Source: UBA3478 sp049596955 (GTDB taxonomy: Bacteria; Bacteroidota; Bacteroidia; Flavobacteriales; Flavobacteriaceae). Taken from it: a DNA stretch of 37,014 bases. Position numbers and translations under genes: made by a program. Shown here in pieces: positions 30,320 to 37,014 of this stretch; position 1 is the stretch's first letter, and each line of letters opens with the position of its first letter. Under the pieces are notes generated by a model. The model worked only from the letters and a program-made list of their open reading frames with translations. It had not been told where the DNA came from and ran no database searches. The DNA lies in the NCBI GenBank assembly GCA_049596955.1, contig JBMYMD010000018.1, positions 1 through 37,014 of the forward strand, written 5' to 3'.

Positions 30320-30478
30320 ATGAAAAGAACATATCAACCTTCGAAGAGAAAAAGAAGAAACAAGCACGGTTTTAGAGAGCGTATGGCCTCTGCAAATGGA
30401 AGAAAAGTATTGGCGAGTCGACGCGCAAAAGGAAGAAAAAAACTTTCGGTATCATCTGAACCAAGACATAAAAAATAA
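30320..30478 (+). CDS. rpmH: 50S ribosomal protein L34
   Basis: A 52-residue, strongly basic ribosomal protein. The start MKRTYQPSKRKRRNKHGFRE and the following RMASANGRKVLASRRAKGRK are unmistakable L34. The family is typically 44-53 residues, so the length is normal, with a short extension (LSVSSEPRHKK) at the end. The gene has its own strong promoter. Downstream, a terminator-like hairpin separates it from carB by only 73 nt. It is not beside dnaA/rnpA here, unlike in many other bacteria. Confidence 0.97.
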   Translation: MKRTYQPSKRKRRNKHGFRERMASANGRKVLASRRAKGRKKLSVSSEPRHKK

Positions 30479-30503
30479 TTAGTTTTAAAAAATTTTTTTA
30501 GTG

Positions 30504-30533
30504 GGTGTTGCTTATGGTCAACACCTTTTTTTT
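30504..30533 (+). terminator. Terminator-like hairpin between rpmH and carB
   Basis: GGTGTTG (30504-30510) pairs perfectly with CAACACC (30519-30525) around an 8-nt loop, and eight T residues follow (30526-30533). It fits an intrinsic terminator for rpmH. The carB ATG lies only 18 nt after the T-run, with no visible promoter in between, so carB transcription may depend on read-through. Confidence 0.8.
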
Positions 30534-30551
30534 GACTAATCCCCAGAGAAT

Positions 30552-33404
30552 ATGCCTAAAAGAAAAGACATAAACAGTATCTTGATTATCGGTTCAGGGC
30601 CAATAATTATAGGCCAGGCCTGTGAATTTGATTATTCAGGATCTCAAGCACTTCGATCTTTACGCGAGGATGGTATTGAAACTATACTTATCAATAGCAA
30701 TCCTGCAACGATTATGACTGATCCATCAATGGCAGACCATATTTATCTCAGACCATTGACCACCAAGTCTATTATTGAAATACTTAAGAAACATCCAAAT
30801 GTGGATGCTGTTCTACCCACAATGGGAGGACAAACTGCTTTGAACCTATGCATAGAAGCTGATGATAAAGGTATATGGGAAGATTTTAACGTAGAAATCA
30901 TTGGGGTTGACATCGATGCTATAAATATTACGGAAGACCGAGAAAAATTTAGAGAGCTTATGCTTTCTATTGATATAGGTATGCCTCCTCAGGCTTCTGC
31001 AACTTCCTTTTTAAAAGGAAAAGAAATTGCACAACAATTTGGATTTCCTCTTGTGATTAGAGCCTCTTTCACACTTGGGGGAGCAGGTGCTTCTATTGTT
31101 TATAAGCCTGAAGAATTTGACAAGCAATTGAGTCATGGTCTAGAAGTATCGCCAATCCACGAGGTCATGATTGATAAGGCCTTAATGGGTTGGAAAGAAT
31201 ATGAATTAGAATTACTCAGGGATAAAAATGATAACGTCGTTATTATTTGTACCATTGAGAATATGGATCCGATGGGGATACATACTGGGGATTCTATTAC
31301 TGTTGCTCCAGCTATGACGCTTTCTGACACAACTTTTCAGCGAATGCGTGACATGGCTATAAAAATGATGCGCAGTATTGGTGATTTTGCTGGAGGATGT
31401 AATGTTCAGTTTGCCGTGAGCCCAGACGAAAAAGAGGATATTATCGCCATCGAAATTAATCCTAGGGTTTCGCGCTCTTCTGCATTAGCATCAAAAGCAA
31501 CAGGTTATCCTATTGCGAAAATTGCCGCCAAACTTGCGATTGGATACACTTTAGACGAACTCGAAAATCAGATTACCAAAACTACTTCGGCTTTATTTGA
31601 GCCTACCTTAGATTACGTTATTGTCAAAATCCCGAGATGGAATTTTGACAAATTCGAAGGTTCAGATCGAACCTTAGGACTTCAGATGAAATCCGTAGGA
31701 GAGGTAATGGGAATTGGTCGTTCATTTCAAGAAGCTTTGCACAAGGCTACTCAATCCCTTGAAATCAAAAGAAATGGTTTAGGCGCTGATGGAAAGGGTT
31801 ATAAAAATTATGAACAAATCATCAGCAAATTAACAATACCGAGTTGGGATAGGGTATTTGTGATTTACGATGCTATTCAAATGGGTATTCCTTTAAATAC
31901 AATCCACGAGATTACTAAAATAGACATGTGGTTTCTTAAACAATACGAAGAGCTGCATATTTTAGAAAAAGAAATTTCTAAGCATTCGGTTGAAAATTTA
32001 CCCAAAGAATTACTTCTAGAGGCCAAGCAAAAAGGTTTTGCAGATCGACAAATCGCCCATATGCTAGACTGTTTGGAAAGCCAAGTATATCAACTCAGAG
32101 AAAAGCTTAACATCAATAGAGTATATAAACTTGTAGATACTTGCGCAGCAGAATTTGTTGCCCAAACTCCATATTATTACAGCACTTTTGAAGAATCTGT
32201 TCAAGATAGTTCTGGTCGCACATACACTGCTAATGACAGTGTGTCAAGTGACAGAAAAAAAATCATTGTTTTGGGTTCAGGTCCAAATAGAATAGGCCAG
32301 GGAATTGAATTTGATTATTGTTGTGTGCATGGGGTATTGGCTGCAGCAGAATGCGGGTATGAGACAATTATGATTAATTGTAATCCAGAAACGGTATCTA
32401 CCGATTTCGATACTGCTGATAAATTATATTTCGAACCTGTATTTTGGGAGCATATCTACGATATTATTAAACACGAAAAACCTGAAGGAGTCATCGTTCA
32501 ATTAGGAGGTCAAACCGCACTTAAATTGGCTGAAAAATTGGATAGATACGGTGTAAAAATTATAGGTACTAGTTTTCAGTCTTTAGATTTAGCAGAAGAC
32601 AGAGGTAGTTTTTCTTCACTTTTAGCTGAAAACAACATTCCTTATCCAAAATTTGGAGTTGCCGAAACAGCGCAACAGGCTATTGAGTTATCTGAATCAC
32701 TGGATTTTCCTCTTCTGGTTAGACCATCCTATGTTTTAGGAGGACAAGGAATGAAAATCGTTATTAATAAAGAAGAGCTAGAGCAACACGTTATTGATTT
32801 ACTCAAAGACATACCGAATAACAAGCTTCTTTTAGATCACTATTTAGATGGCGCAATCGAAGCAGAAGCAGATGCTATTTGCGATGGAGAAGACGTCTAT
32901 ATCATTGGAATTATGGAGCACATTGAACCTTGTGGTATTCATTCAGGGGACTCTAATGCTACATTGCCTCCATTTAATTTGGGAGAGTTCGTGATGCAAC
33001 AAATTAAAGACCACACGCGTAAAATCGCCCTCGCTCTTAATACTGTAGGTTTAATCAATATTCAATTTGCGATAAAGGATGATGTCGTCTATATCATTGA
33101 AGCAAATCCTAGGGCCTCAAGAACGGTACCTTTCATATCTAAAGCGTACGGCGAACCTTATGTGAATTATGCGACGAAATTGATGTTGGGAGACAAAAAA
33201 ATCAAAGATTTTGACTTCAATCCAGAATTGAAGGGTTATGCCATAAAACAGCCTGTATTTTCTTTTAATAAGTTTCCTAATGTGAATAAAAATCTCGGTC
33301 CAGAAATGAAGAGTACTGGAGAGAGTATTTTATTTATAGATAATCTGAAAGAAGATGAATTCTACGATCTTTATTCTCGTAGAAAGATGTATCTGTCTAA
33401 ATAA
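30552..33404 (+). CDS. carB: Carbamoyl phosphate synthase large subunit, short form
   Basis: A 950-residue carbamoyl phosphate synthase large chain, providing carbamoyl phosphate for arginine and pyrimidine synthesis from bicarbonate, ammonia and two ATP. Both synthetase halves are complete. The first begins ILIIGSGPIIIGQACEFDYS with ATP-grasp signatures such as VIRASFTLGGAG. The second begins IIVLGSGPNRIGQGIEFDYC and includes LVRPSYVLGGQGM. The protein ends soon after GPEMKSTGESILF, so the C-terminal MGS-like allosteric domain of about 120 residues (UMP and ornithine site in Escherichia coli) is missing. The short form is, as I recall, usual in flavobacteria. The small subunit CarA and a glutaminase partner are not in this window. 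Confidence 0.96.
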   Translation: MPKRKDINSILIIGSGPIIIGQACEFDYSGSQALRSLREDGIETILINSNPATIMTDPSMADHIYLRPLTTKSIIEILKKHPNVDAVLPTMGGQTALNLCIEADDKGIWEDFNVEIIGVDIDAINITEDREKFRELMLSIDIGMPPQASATSFLKGKEIAQQFGFPLVIRASFTLGGAGASIVYKPEEFDKQLSHGLEVSPIHEVMIDKALMGWKEYELELLRDKNDNVVIICTIENMDPMGIHTGDSITVAPAMTLSDTTFQRMRDMAIKMMRSIGDFAGGCNVQFAVSPDEKEDIIAIEINPRVSRSSALASKATGYPIAKIAAKLAIGYTLDELENQITKTTSALFEPTLDYVIVKIPRWNFDKFEGSDRTLGLQMKSVGEVMGIGRSFQEALHKATQSLEIKRNGLGADGKGYKNYEQIISKLTIPSWDRVFVIYDAIQMGIPLNTIHEITKIDMWFLKQYEELHILEKEISKHSVENLPKELLLEAKQKGFADRQIAHMLDCLESQVYQLREKLNINRVYKLVDTCAAEFVAQTPYYYSTFEESVQDSSGRTYTANDSVSSDRKKIIVLGSGPNRIGQGIEFDYCCVHGVLAAAECGYETIMINCNPETVSTDFDTADKLYFEPVFWEHIYDIIKHEKPEGVIVQLGGQTALKLAEKLDRYGVKIIGTSFQSLDLAEDRGSFSSLLAENNIPYPKFGVAETAQQAIELSESLDFPLLVRPSYVLGGQGMKIVINKEELEQHVIDLLKDIPNNKLLLDHYLDGAIEAEADAICDGEDVYIIGIMEHIEPCGIHSGDSNATLPPFNLGEFVMQQIKDHTRKIALALNTVGLINIQFAIKDDVVYIIEANPRASRTVPFISKAYGEPYVNYATKLMLGDKKIKDFDFNPELKGYAIKQPVFSFNKFPNVNKNLGPEMKSTGESILFIDNLKEDEFYDLYSRRKMYLSK

Positions 33405-33463
33405 GAGGTAGAGCTGGCATTTAAAAACTTCTGCAGAGGAGTTGACTTGTATAATTTCGTTTA

Positions 33464-34855
33464 CTAAAAATGAAATATGCCGTCTTTATCTATCCTTTCA
33501 AAGCCGTGTTGTCCAAAATAATCTCGTTGCGCTTGAATTAAGTTAGCACTTGAATGTTTTGTTTTGAGGTAATCAAAATAACTGATGTTATTCGAGCTCA
33601 CATTTAAAGGTATTTGATTACCAATAGCAAGAGCTATTAGTTTTCTGCTGTTTTTTTGGATTTTTTCTATTCTTAGTGCAATCGATTTTTCTAAAAGTAA
33701 ATGTTCTAATGAGGGTTGATCGGTGTAAATTTTATGCAACTTAAAAACGAGTTTGCTTTCAATAATACAGCCGTTCATCCATGCTGCCAATACTTCGGTC
33801 AATTTTACGTTTAGATTAAAGTCTTCAGAGCCTCTCTGTATAACCGCAATTCCTTGTGCAAAGCTTAAGATATAGTTGAATTCTAACAGTTCTTTACTCC
33901 ACTGAATTAGGCTTTCCTTTGACTTGAAATTATCTAGGGTTTGATATTCTGCACTATAAACTCGATTTATTTTGCTTCTAAGTCTTTTGTCACTTGATAA
34001 AAAGCGTGATTCCAGAGCAGCGTTAATTCCATTGATTGGCACACCAGCATCAAAAGCGAATTGAGACACCCATTTTCCTGTGCCTTTATGTTTGGCCTGA
34101 TCATTTATTTGGTCTAAAACGTATGCAGAATCGTTTTGTTCTTTTTCACTAATTATATTGGCGCTAATTCGCAACAGGTATGAATCTAATTCTGAATTTT
34201 GCCAAGTTTTGAATAATTCCGCAATTTCTTCCGGTGTAAAGGCTCTTGAAGTTTTTAGTAAAGCGTACACTTCTGCAATACTTTGCATAAGTGCATATTC
34301 TATGCCGTTGTGAATCATTTTAACAAAATGACCTGCTCCCGAGGCTCCTACGTACCTAGCGCAGCTTATTTGGTCAAATGAGGCGCCGATAGCTTCAAAA
34401 AGGTGTTTTATTTTGTTGTATTGAGTTTCATTACCCCCTATCATCATAGAAGGGCCTAGTAGTGCCCCTTGTGCTCCTCCTGAAATCCCTACACCTAAGT
34501 AGTTAAAGTGCATTTCATGAAAAGCATCAACTCTTCTAATACTGTCTTTGAAATGTGAGTTACCTCCATCAATAATTATACTATCCGGATGTAAAAAAGC
34601 AAAAATTGCAGCAATATTTTCATCGTTTATTTTGTCTGCTGGAAGCATTAAAAATACTGCTAAAGGGGTATTATTATATTCTTCTAAATCGTTTAAATTG
34701 TCAATATTAAAATATTGGTTATGAGTTATTTGATTTCTTTTATTTGAATCTATATCATAACCGATTACCTTAAATTTTTTATCGAGAATATTTAGAGCTA
34801 GATTTTTACCCATCACCCCAAGGCCTATAACTACAGCGGTGTCAATTTTTGTCAT
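33464..34855 (-). CDS. gnd: 6-phosphogluconate dehydrogenase (decarboxylating), divergent
   Basis: A 463-residue enzyme of the oxidative pentose phosphate pathway family, converting 6-phosphogluconate to ribulose 5-phosphate with reduction of NADP or NAD. The dinucleotide motif is VIGLGVMGKNLA. The catalytic lysine is K179 and catalytic Glu E186 in GHFVKMIHNGIEYA. IDGGNSHFKD, KHKGTGKWVSQFA and the C-terminal AQRDYFGQHGFER are recognisable. Some motifs differ from the classical enzyme: GISGGAQGALLGPSMM replaces the usual GVSGGEEGARYGPS type. No zwf or pgl gene accompanies it. It is 27 nt downstream of an ABC importer ATPase gene, a strange partner. The annotation is safe at family level; the substrate could be a related sugar acid. 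Confidence 0.88.
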   Translation of the reverse strand: MTKIDTAVVIGLGVMGKNLALNILDKKFKVIGYDIDSNKRNQITHNQYFNIDNLNDLEEYNNTPLAVFLMLPADKINDENIAAIFAFLHPDSIIIDGGNSHFKDSIRRVDAFHEMHFNYLGVGISGGAQGALLGPSMMIGGNETQYNKIKHLFEAIGASFDQISCARYVGASGAGHFVKMIHNGIEYALMQSIAEVYALLKTSRAFTPEEIAELFKTWQNSELDSYLLRISANIISEKEQNDSAYVLDQINDQAKHKGTGKWVSQFAFDAGVPINGINAALESRFLSSDKRLRSKINRVYSAEYQTLDNFKSKESLIQWSKELLEFNYILSFAQGIAVIQRGSEDFNLNVKLTEVLAAWMNGCIIESKLVFKLHKIYTDQPSLEHLLLEKSIALRIEKIQKNSRKLIALAIGNQIPLNVSSNNISYFDYLKTKHSSANLIQAQRDYFGQHGFERIDKDGIFHF

Positions 34856-34882
34856 CTTTTTTTATAATGCTATTCAAATTCT

Positions 34883-35575
34883 TCAAGTGCTGAGTAATTC
34901 TATTAATCTTTCCTTAGAATTTTTGTTTAAAATCTTTAGTTGAGTCGAAGTTAAACAAAGTGTGTGATTGTTGCTTTTGAAGTTCAAATCAAAATGATGA
35001 GTACTCAATAAAATACATTTATTTCTATTAGTCACTAATTCTTGAATAAAAATATTCATTCTTTCTTTTTGAATTAAGTCAAGATGGACAAAAGGTTCAT
35101 CAAGCACAATGTAATCTGTCATTTGTAAGAGACAGGTGGCTAGTTTTACTTTTTGGAATTGTCCTTGACTAAGTTCTCTTAAATAGCGATCGAGATATGA
35201 CTCTAGTTGAAGCCCTTTAGTAATAAACTGCTTATACTCATCATCTTTAATTGAATTTTCGGCATTGGGAATATTAGCTAAATCGAGGTATTCGTGCACT
35301 TTAAAAAAAGGATAAACCGTTTCTGTTTGAAACATAAAAGCTATTTTTTTTGCACGTTCTTGTGGTGAAAAATCAATTAAAGGGGTTTTCTCAATTTCGA
35401 TTTTACCTTTGTAGCCTTGGTGCAGTCCCGCTAAGGTCTTGAACAGGGTTGTTTTACCAATACCGTTTCTTCCATAGATGTAATACAGATGACCTTTAGA
35501 AAAGGAAGATTTTAAACCTCTAGCAATGGGATTTGCTTCATCAAAATACAACTGGTCAATATCAAGCACAATCAT
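34883..35575 (-). CDS. ABC importer ATPase (FecE/BtuD-like)
   Basis: A 230-residue ATP-binding protein for a metal-chelate or B12-type importer. Walker A is YGRNGIGKTTL, Walker B YIVLDEPFVHLD, and the H-loop lies in LLSTHHFDL. The signature motif reads LSQGQFQKVKLA instead of LSGGQ. Glutamine in the second variable position occurs in some FecE-like ATPases, so activity is likely. The start MIVLDIDQLYFDEANP has little upstream linker. The 2-nt gap to the permease gene and the similar gap to gnd suggest one transcript. Confidence 0.9.
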   Translation of the reverse strand: MIVLDIDQLYFDEANPIARGLKSSFSKGHLYYIYGRNGIGKTTLFKTLAGLHQGYKGKIEIEKTPLIDFSPQERAKKIAFMFQTETVYPFFKVHEYLDLANIPNAENSIKDDEYKQFITKGLQLESYLDRYLRELSQGQFQKVKLATCLLQMTDYIVLDEPFVHLDLIQKERMNIFIQELVTNRNKCILLSTHHFDLNFKSNNHTLCLTSTQLKILNKNSKERLIELLST

Positions 35576-35577
35576 AC

Positions 35578-36591
35578 TTAAAAAATAAAGCGTTTGGTTT
35601 TGATTACAATAAAAAGTAAAATTGGAGCTCCTATAATAGAAGTTACGGCATTTAATGGAAGACTCATAGCGCTACTAGGTAGAGTAGCTACAATATCAGA
35701 GGCAAGAACAAATAAACTTCCTGTCAAGCAGACAGAAATCAACTGCAATTGAACATTTGAGGTTTTTAGAATTTGTCTAGAAATATGCGGCACGACTAAT
35801 CCGACAAAGGCAACGGGACCAGCGAAGGCTGTCAGGATACCAACTGTCAAGCCCGTAAAAAGAATGATTTGAACTCTAATTTTATCAACATCAACACCTA
35901 ATGTTTTTGCCATTATATCTCCTGCTAAAAATGCTTCAAGTGGCTTTGAGTTTTTAAGTGCAAAAACGAGACATAAACCACAACTTAAGGCTAGAATTAA
36001 GAGTTCGTAAGTGTTCATTAAATGAGTACTTCCATAACTCCAAAAAACAAATTCTCTGAGGCGCTCAGCAGAACTAAAATAAGCTAGTATCGAAATTACC
36101 GCACCACTTATACTACTGAATAGAATTCCTGTTATGAGCAAGGTCATGGGGTCTTTGATTCTTTTGTAGACGACCAATATCATCGATAAAACCGTTAAAC
36201 TTCCAATACTCGAAAAAAGTGGAATCCCATATTTTGGATGAAGAAAACCAATAGAAAATAATGAACTACCCAAAATAAAAAGGGCGGCCCCTAAACTTCC
36301 ACCTGTAGTCACTCCCAAGACATAAGGTCCTGAAAGGGGATTTCTAAATAGAATTTGCATCAAAAATCCAGCTAATCCTAGGCCAATTCCAATTAGAACA
36401 CTGCTTAAAGCTTTTGGGATTCGAAGTGAGTGTATAATCAGATAATTGGTGCTGGTTGTGTCATATAAACCTGTGATAAACTCCTTGATTGAGAGCTTAA
36501 CAGATCCCAAAAAAATGTTTAAGCAAAACAGTAGAATTGAACCCAAAATTAGATTCATCAATAGCCTTTTATGGGATATTTTGATTCTCAT
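35578..36591 (-). CDS. ABC importer permease, FecCD family
   Basis: A 337-residue membrane permease of the FecCD/BtuC family, with about nine or ten membrane helices. Family segments are IPKALSSVLIGIGLGLAGFL, the signature SGPYVLGVTTGGSLGAAL, and the late FAGPVAFVGLVVPHISRQI. Substrates of this family are ferric siderophores, heme and cobalamin. The start overlaps the preceding binding-protein gene by 4 nt (36588-36591), so the two are translationally coupled. The substrate cannot be decided from the permease; the binding protein upstream lies mostly outside the window. Confidence 0.92.
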   Translation of the reverse strand: MRIKISHKRLLMNLILGSILLFCLNIFLGSVKLSIKEFITGLYDTTSTNYLIIHSLRIPKALSSVLIGIGLGLAGFLMQILFRNPLSGPYVLGVTTGGSLGAALFILGSSLFSIGFLHPKYGIPLFSSIGSLTVLSMILVVYKRIKDPMTLLITGILFSSISGAVISILAYFSSAERLREFVFWSYGSTHLMNTYELLILALSCGLCLVFALKNSKPLEAFLAGDIMAKTLGVDVDKIRVQIILFTGLTVGILTAFAGPVAFVGLVVPHISRQILKTSNVQLQLISVCLTGSLFVLASDIVATLPSSAMSLPLNAVTSIIGAPILLFIVIKTKRFIF

Positions 36592-37014
36592 TTACGCAGT
36601 TTTTCAAAAAATTGAAGTTTGTGTTTTGTTAGGAGATCTGGATGGCCTATTTGAATCAAATCTTTGAGAACTAAATCAGGACGGACTACTCCTTTCTCGT
36701 AAAATAATACACCCTCACTCACCTTTGATTTGGAAGTATTGTAAACCCTGCTATTTTGAACTGAGGACAATTCAGAGATTAAAGGGTTGAGTTTTTCTAA
36801 AGATGATAAATACTGATATTCTGATGAGTTTAGCCATATACTTGCACTTTTGCCTGTATTGAAAACAAATTCCATATCGAGTTGCAGGCTTCCCGTATAT
36901 TCAAGGTCTTTCCACACATAGTTTAAGTTAGCATCTTCATAAAATTTCTGCATATAAGAATTTTTTTGAGGTGCATACCAAACTCCATTATACGGGCTGC
37001 CACTTATGATATTG
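36588..37014 (-). CDS. ABC importer substrate-binding protein, C-terminal fragment
   Basis: The 5' end of this gene lies beyond the right edge. The frame is open to the last full codon at 37013. Upstream of the first in-frame ATG (36953-36951) the frame reads NIISGSPYNGVWYAPQKNSY, typical of iron-chelate or B12 binding proteins. The following part (YEDANLNYVWKDLEYTGSLQ, then LDMEFVFNTGKSASIWL) and the end (RPDLVLKDLIQIGHPDLL) also match this class, in particular Bacteroidota BtuF-like or FecB-like proteins. It ends in a 4-nt overlap with the permease start. The N-terminal half, including any signal peptide and ligand site, is not in the window. Confidence 0.88.
   Translation of the reverse strand, partial: NIISGSPYNGVWYAPQKNSYMQKFYEDANLNYVWKDLEYTGSLQLDMEFVFNTGKSASIWLNSSEYQYLSSLEKLNPLISELSSVQNSRVYNTSKSKVSEGVLFYEKGVVRPDLVLKDLIQIGHPDLLTKHKLQFFEKLRK

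Noticed and set aside
33442..33455. TTGACT followed by TATAAT, like sigma-70 elements
   Set aside because: The two boxes are only 2 nt apart rather than about 17, this phylum uses another promoter pattern, and the site lies between the ends of two convergent genes.
1..37014. CRISPR arrays, insertion sequences, prophage, defence or toxin-antitoxin genes
   Set aside because: I saw no regularly spaced repeats, transposase or integrase motifs, or recognisable defence genes on either strand. The short 70-residue gene lacks a toxin or antitoxin signature.

Overview
The window looks like a chromosomal segment of a Bacteroidota bacterium, most likely a flavobacterium. The DNA is AT-rich, and ribosomal protein genes carry the Bacteroidota promoter pattern (TTG/TTTG, about 19 nt, TAnnTTTG). 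Several families typical of the phylum are present: a GlmU-family double-domain enzyme, a DUF4199 membrane protein, type B L31, a 950-residue CarB and SGDID-type M28 peptidases. I see no insertion sequence, phage gene, CRISPR array, tRNA or rRNA. Most genes are ordinary housekeeping or catabolic genes, so the less explained material lies in small genes and intergenic DNA.

Layout. (1) 1-10557, minus strand: an uninterrupted eight-gene run that begins with a MarR regulator and continues with a FadN-FadA-FadE type beta-oxidation module. It then passes into a PLP-dependent decarboxylase, an M28 peptidase, an M1 peptidase and the start of a secreted BNR/sortilin-like protein cut by the window edge. 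(2) 10558-12078: two long AT-rich intergenic stretches rich in inverted repeats. They flank the only plus-strand genes of the left half, a 70-residue protein of unknown function and an SRPBCC-like protein; a strong terminator follows. (3) 12079-20262, minus strand: long-chain acyl-CoA synthetase, purL, an RsmB-like rRNA methyltransferase, and an ECF sigma factor with a small membrane partner and a secreted Spy-like protein. (4) 20296-25365, minus strand: MsbA-like ABC exporter, phosphohexomutase, GT2 glycosyltransferase, DUF4199 protein. (5) 25466-28287, plus strand: rpmE2 (L31B) with its own promoter and terminator, then the GlmU-family enzyme and mtaB. (6) 28284-30183: two convergent gene pairs that share their stop codons (mtaB/GNAT-like and lytic transglycosylase/TPR protein). 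(7) 30320-33404, plus strand: rpmH (L34), a terminator-like hairpin, then carB without the usual allosteric domain. (8) 33464-37014, minus strand: a metal-chelate or B12-type ABC importer (binding protein cut by the window end, permease, ATPase) followed closely by a 6-phosphogluconate dehydrogenase.

How the parts fit. Regions 1 and 3 together encode fatty-acid activation (acyl-CoA synthetase) and a complete beta-oxidation cycle (dehydrogenase, hydratase/hydroxyacyl dehydrogenase, thiolase), plausibly controlled by the MarR protein through a 26-bp inverted repeat beside its start. Observations most worth a second look are the rpmH-carB hairpin, the L31 terminator that overlaps the next promoter, the repeat-rich DNA around the 70-residue/SRPBCC pair, and the unusual gene partners of the beta-oxidation module and of the ABC importer. 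I did not find convincing evidence of a wholly new defence or biosynthetic system.
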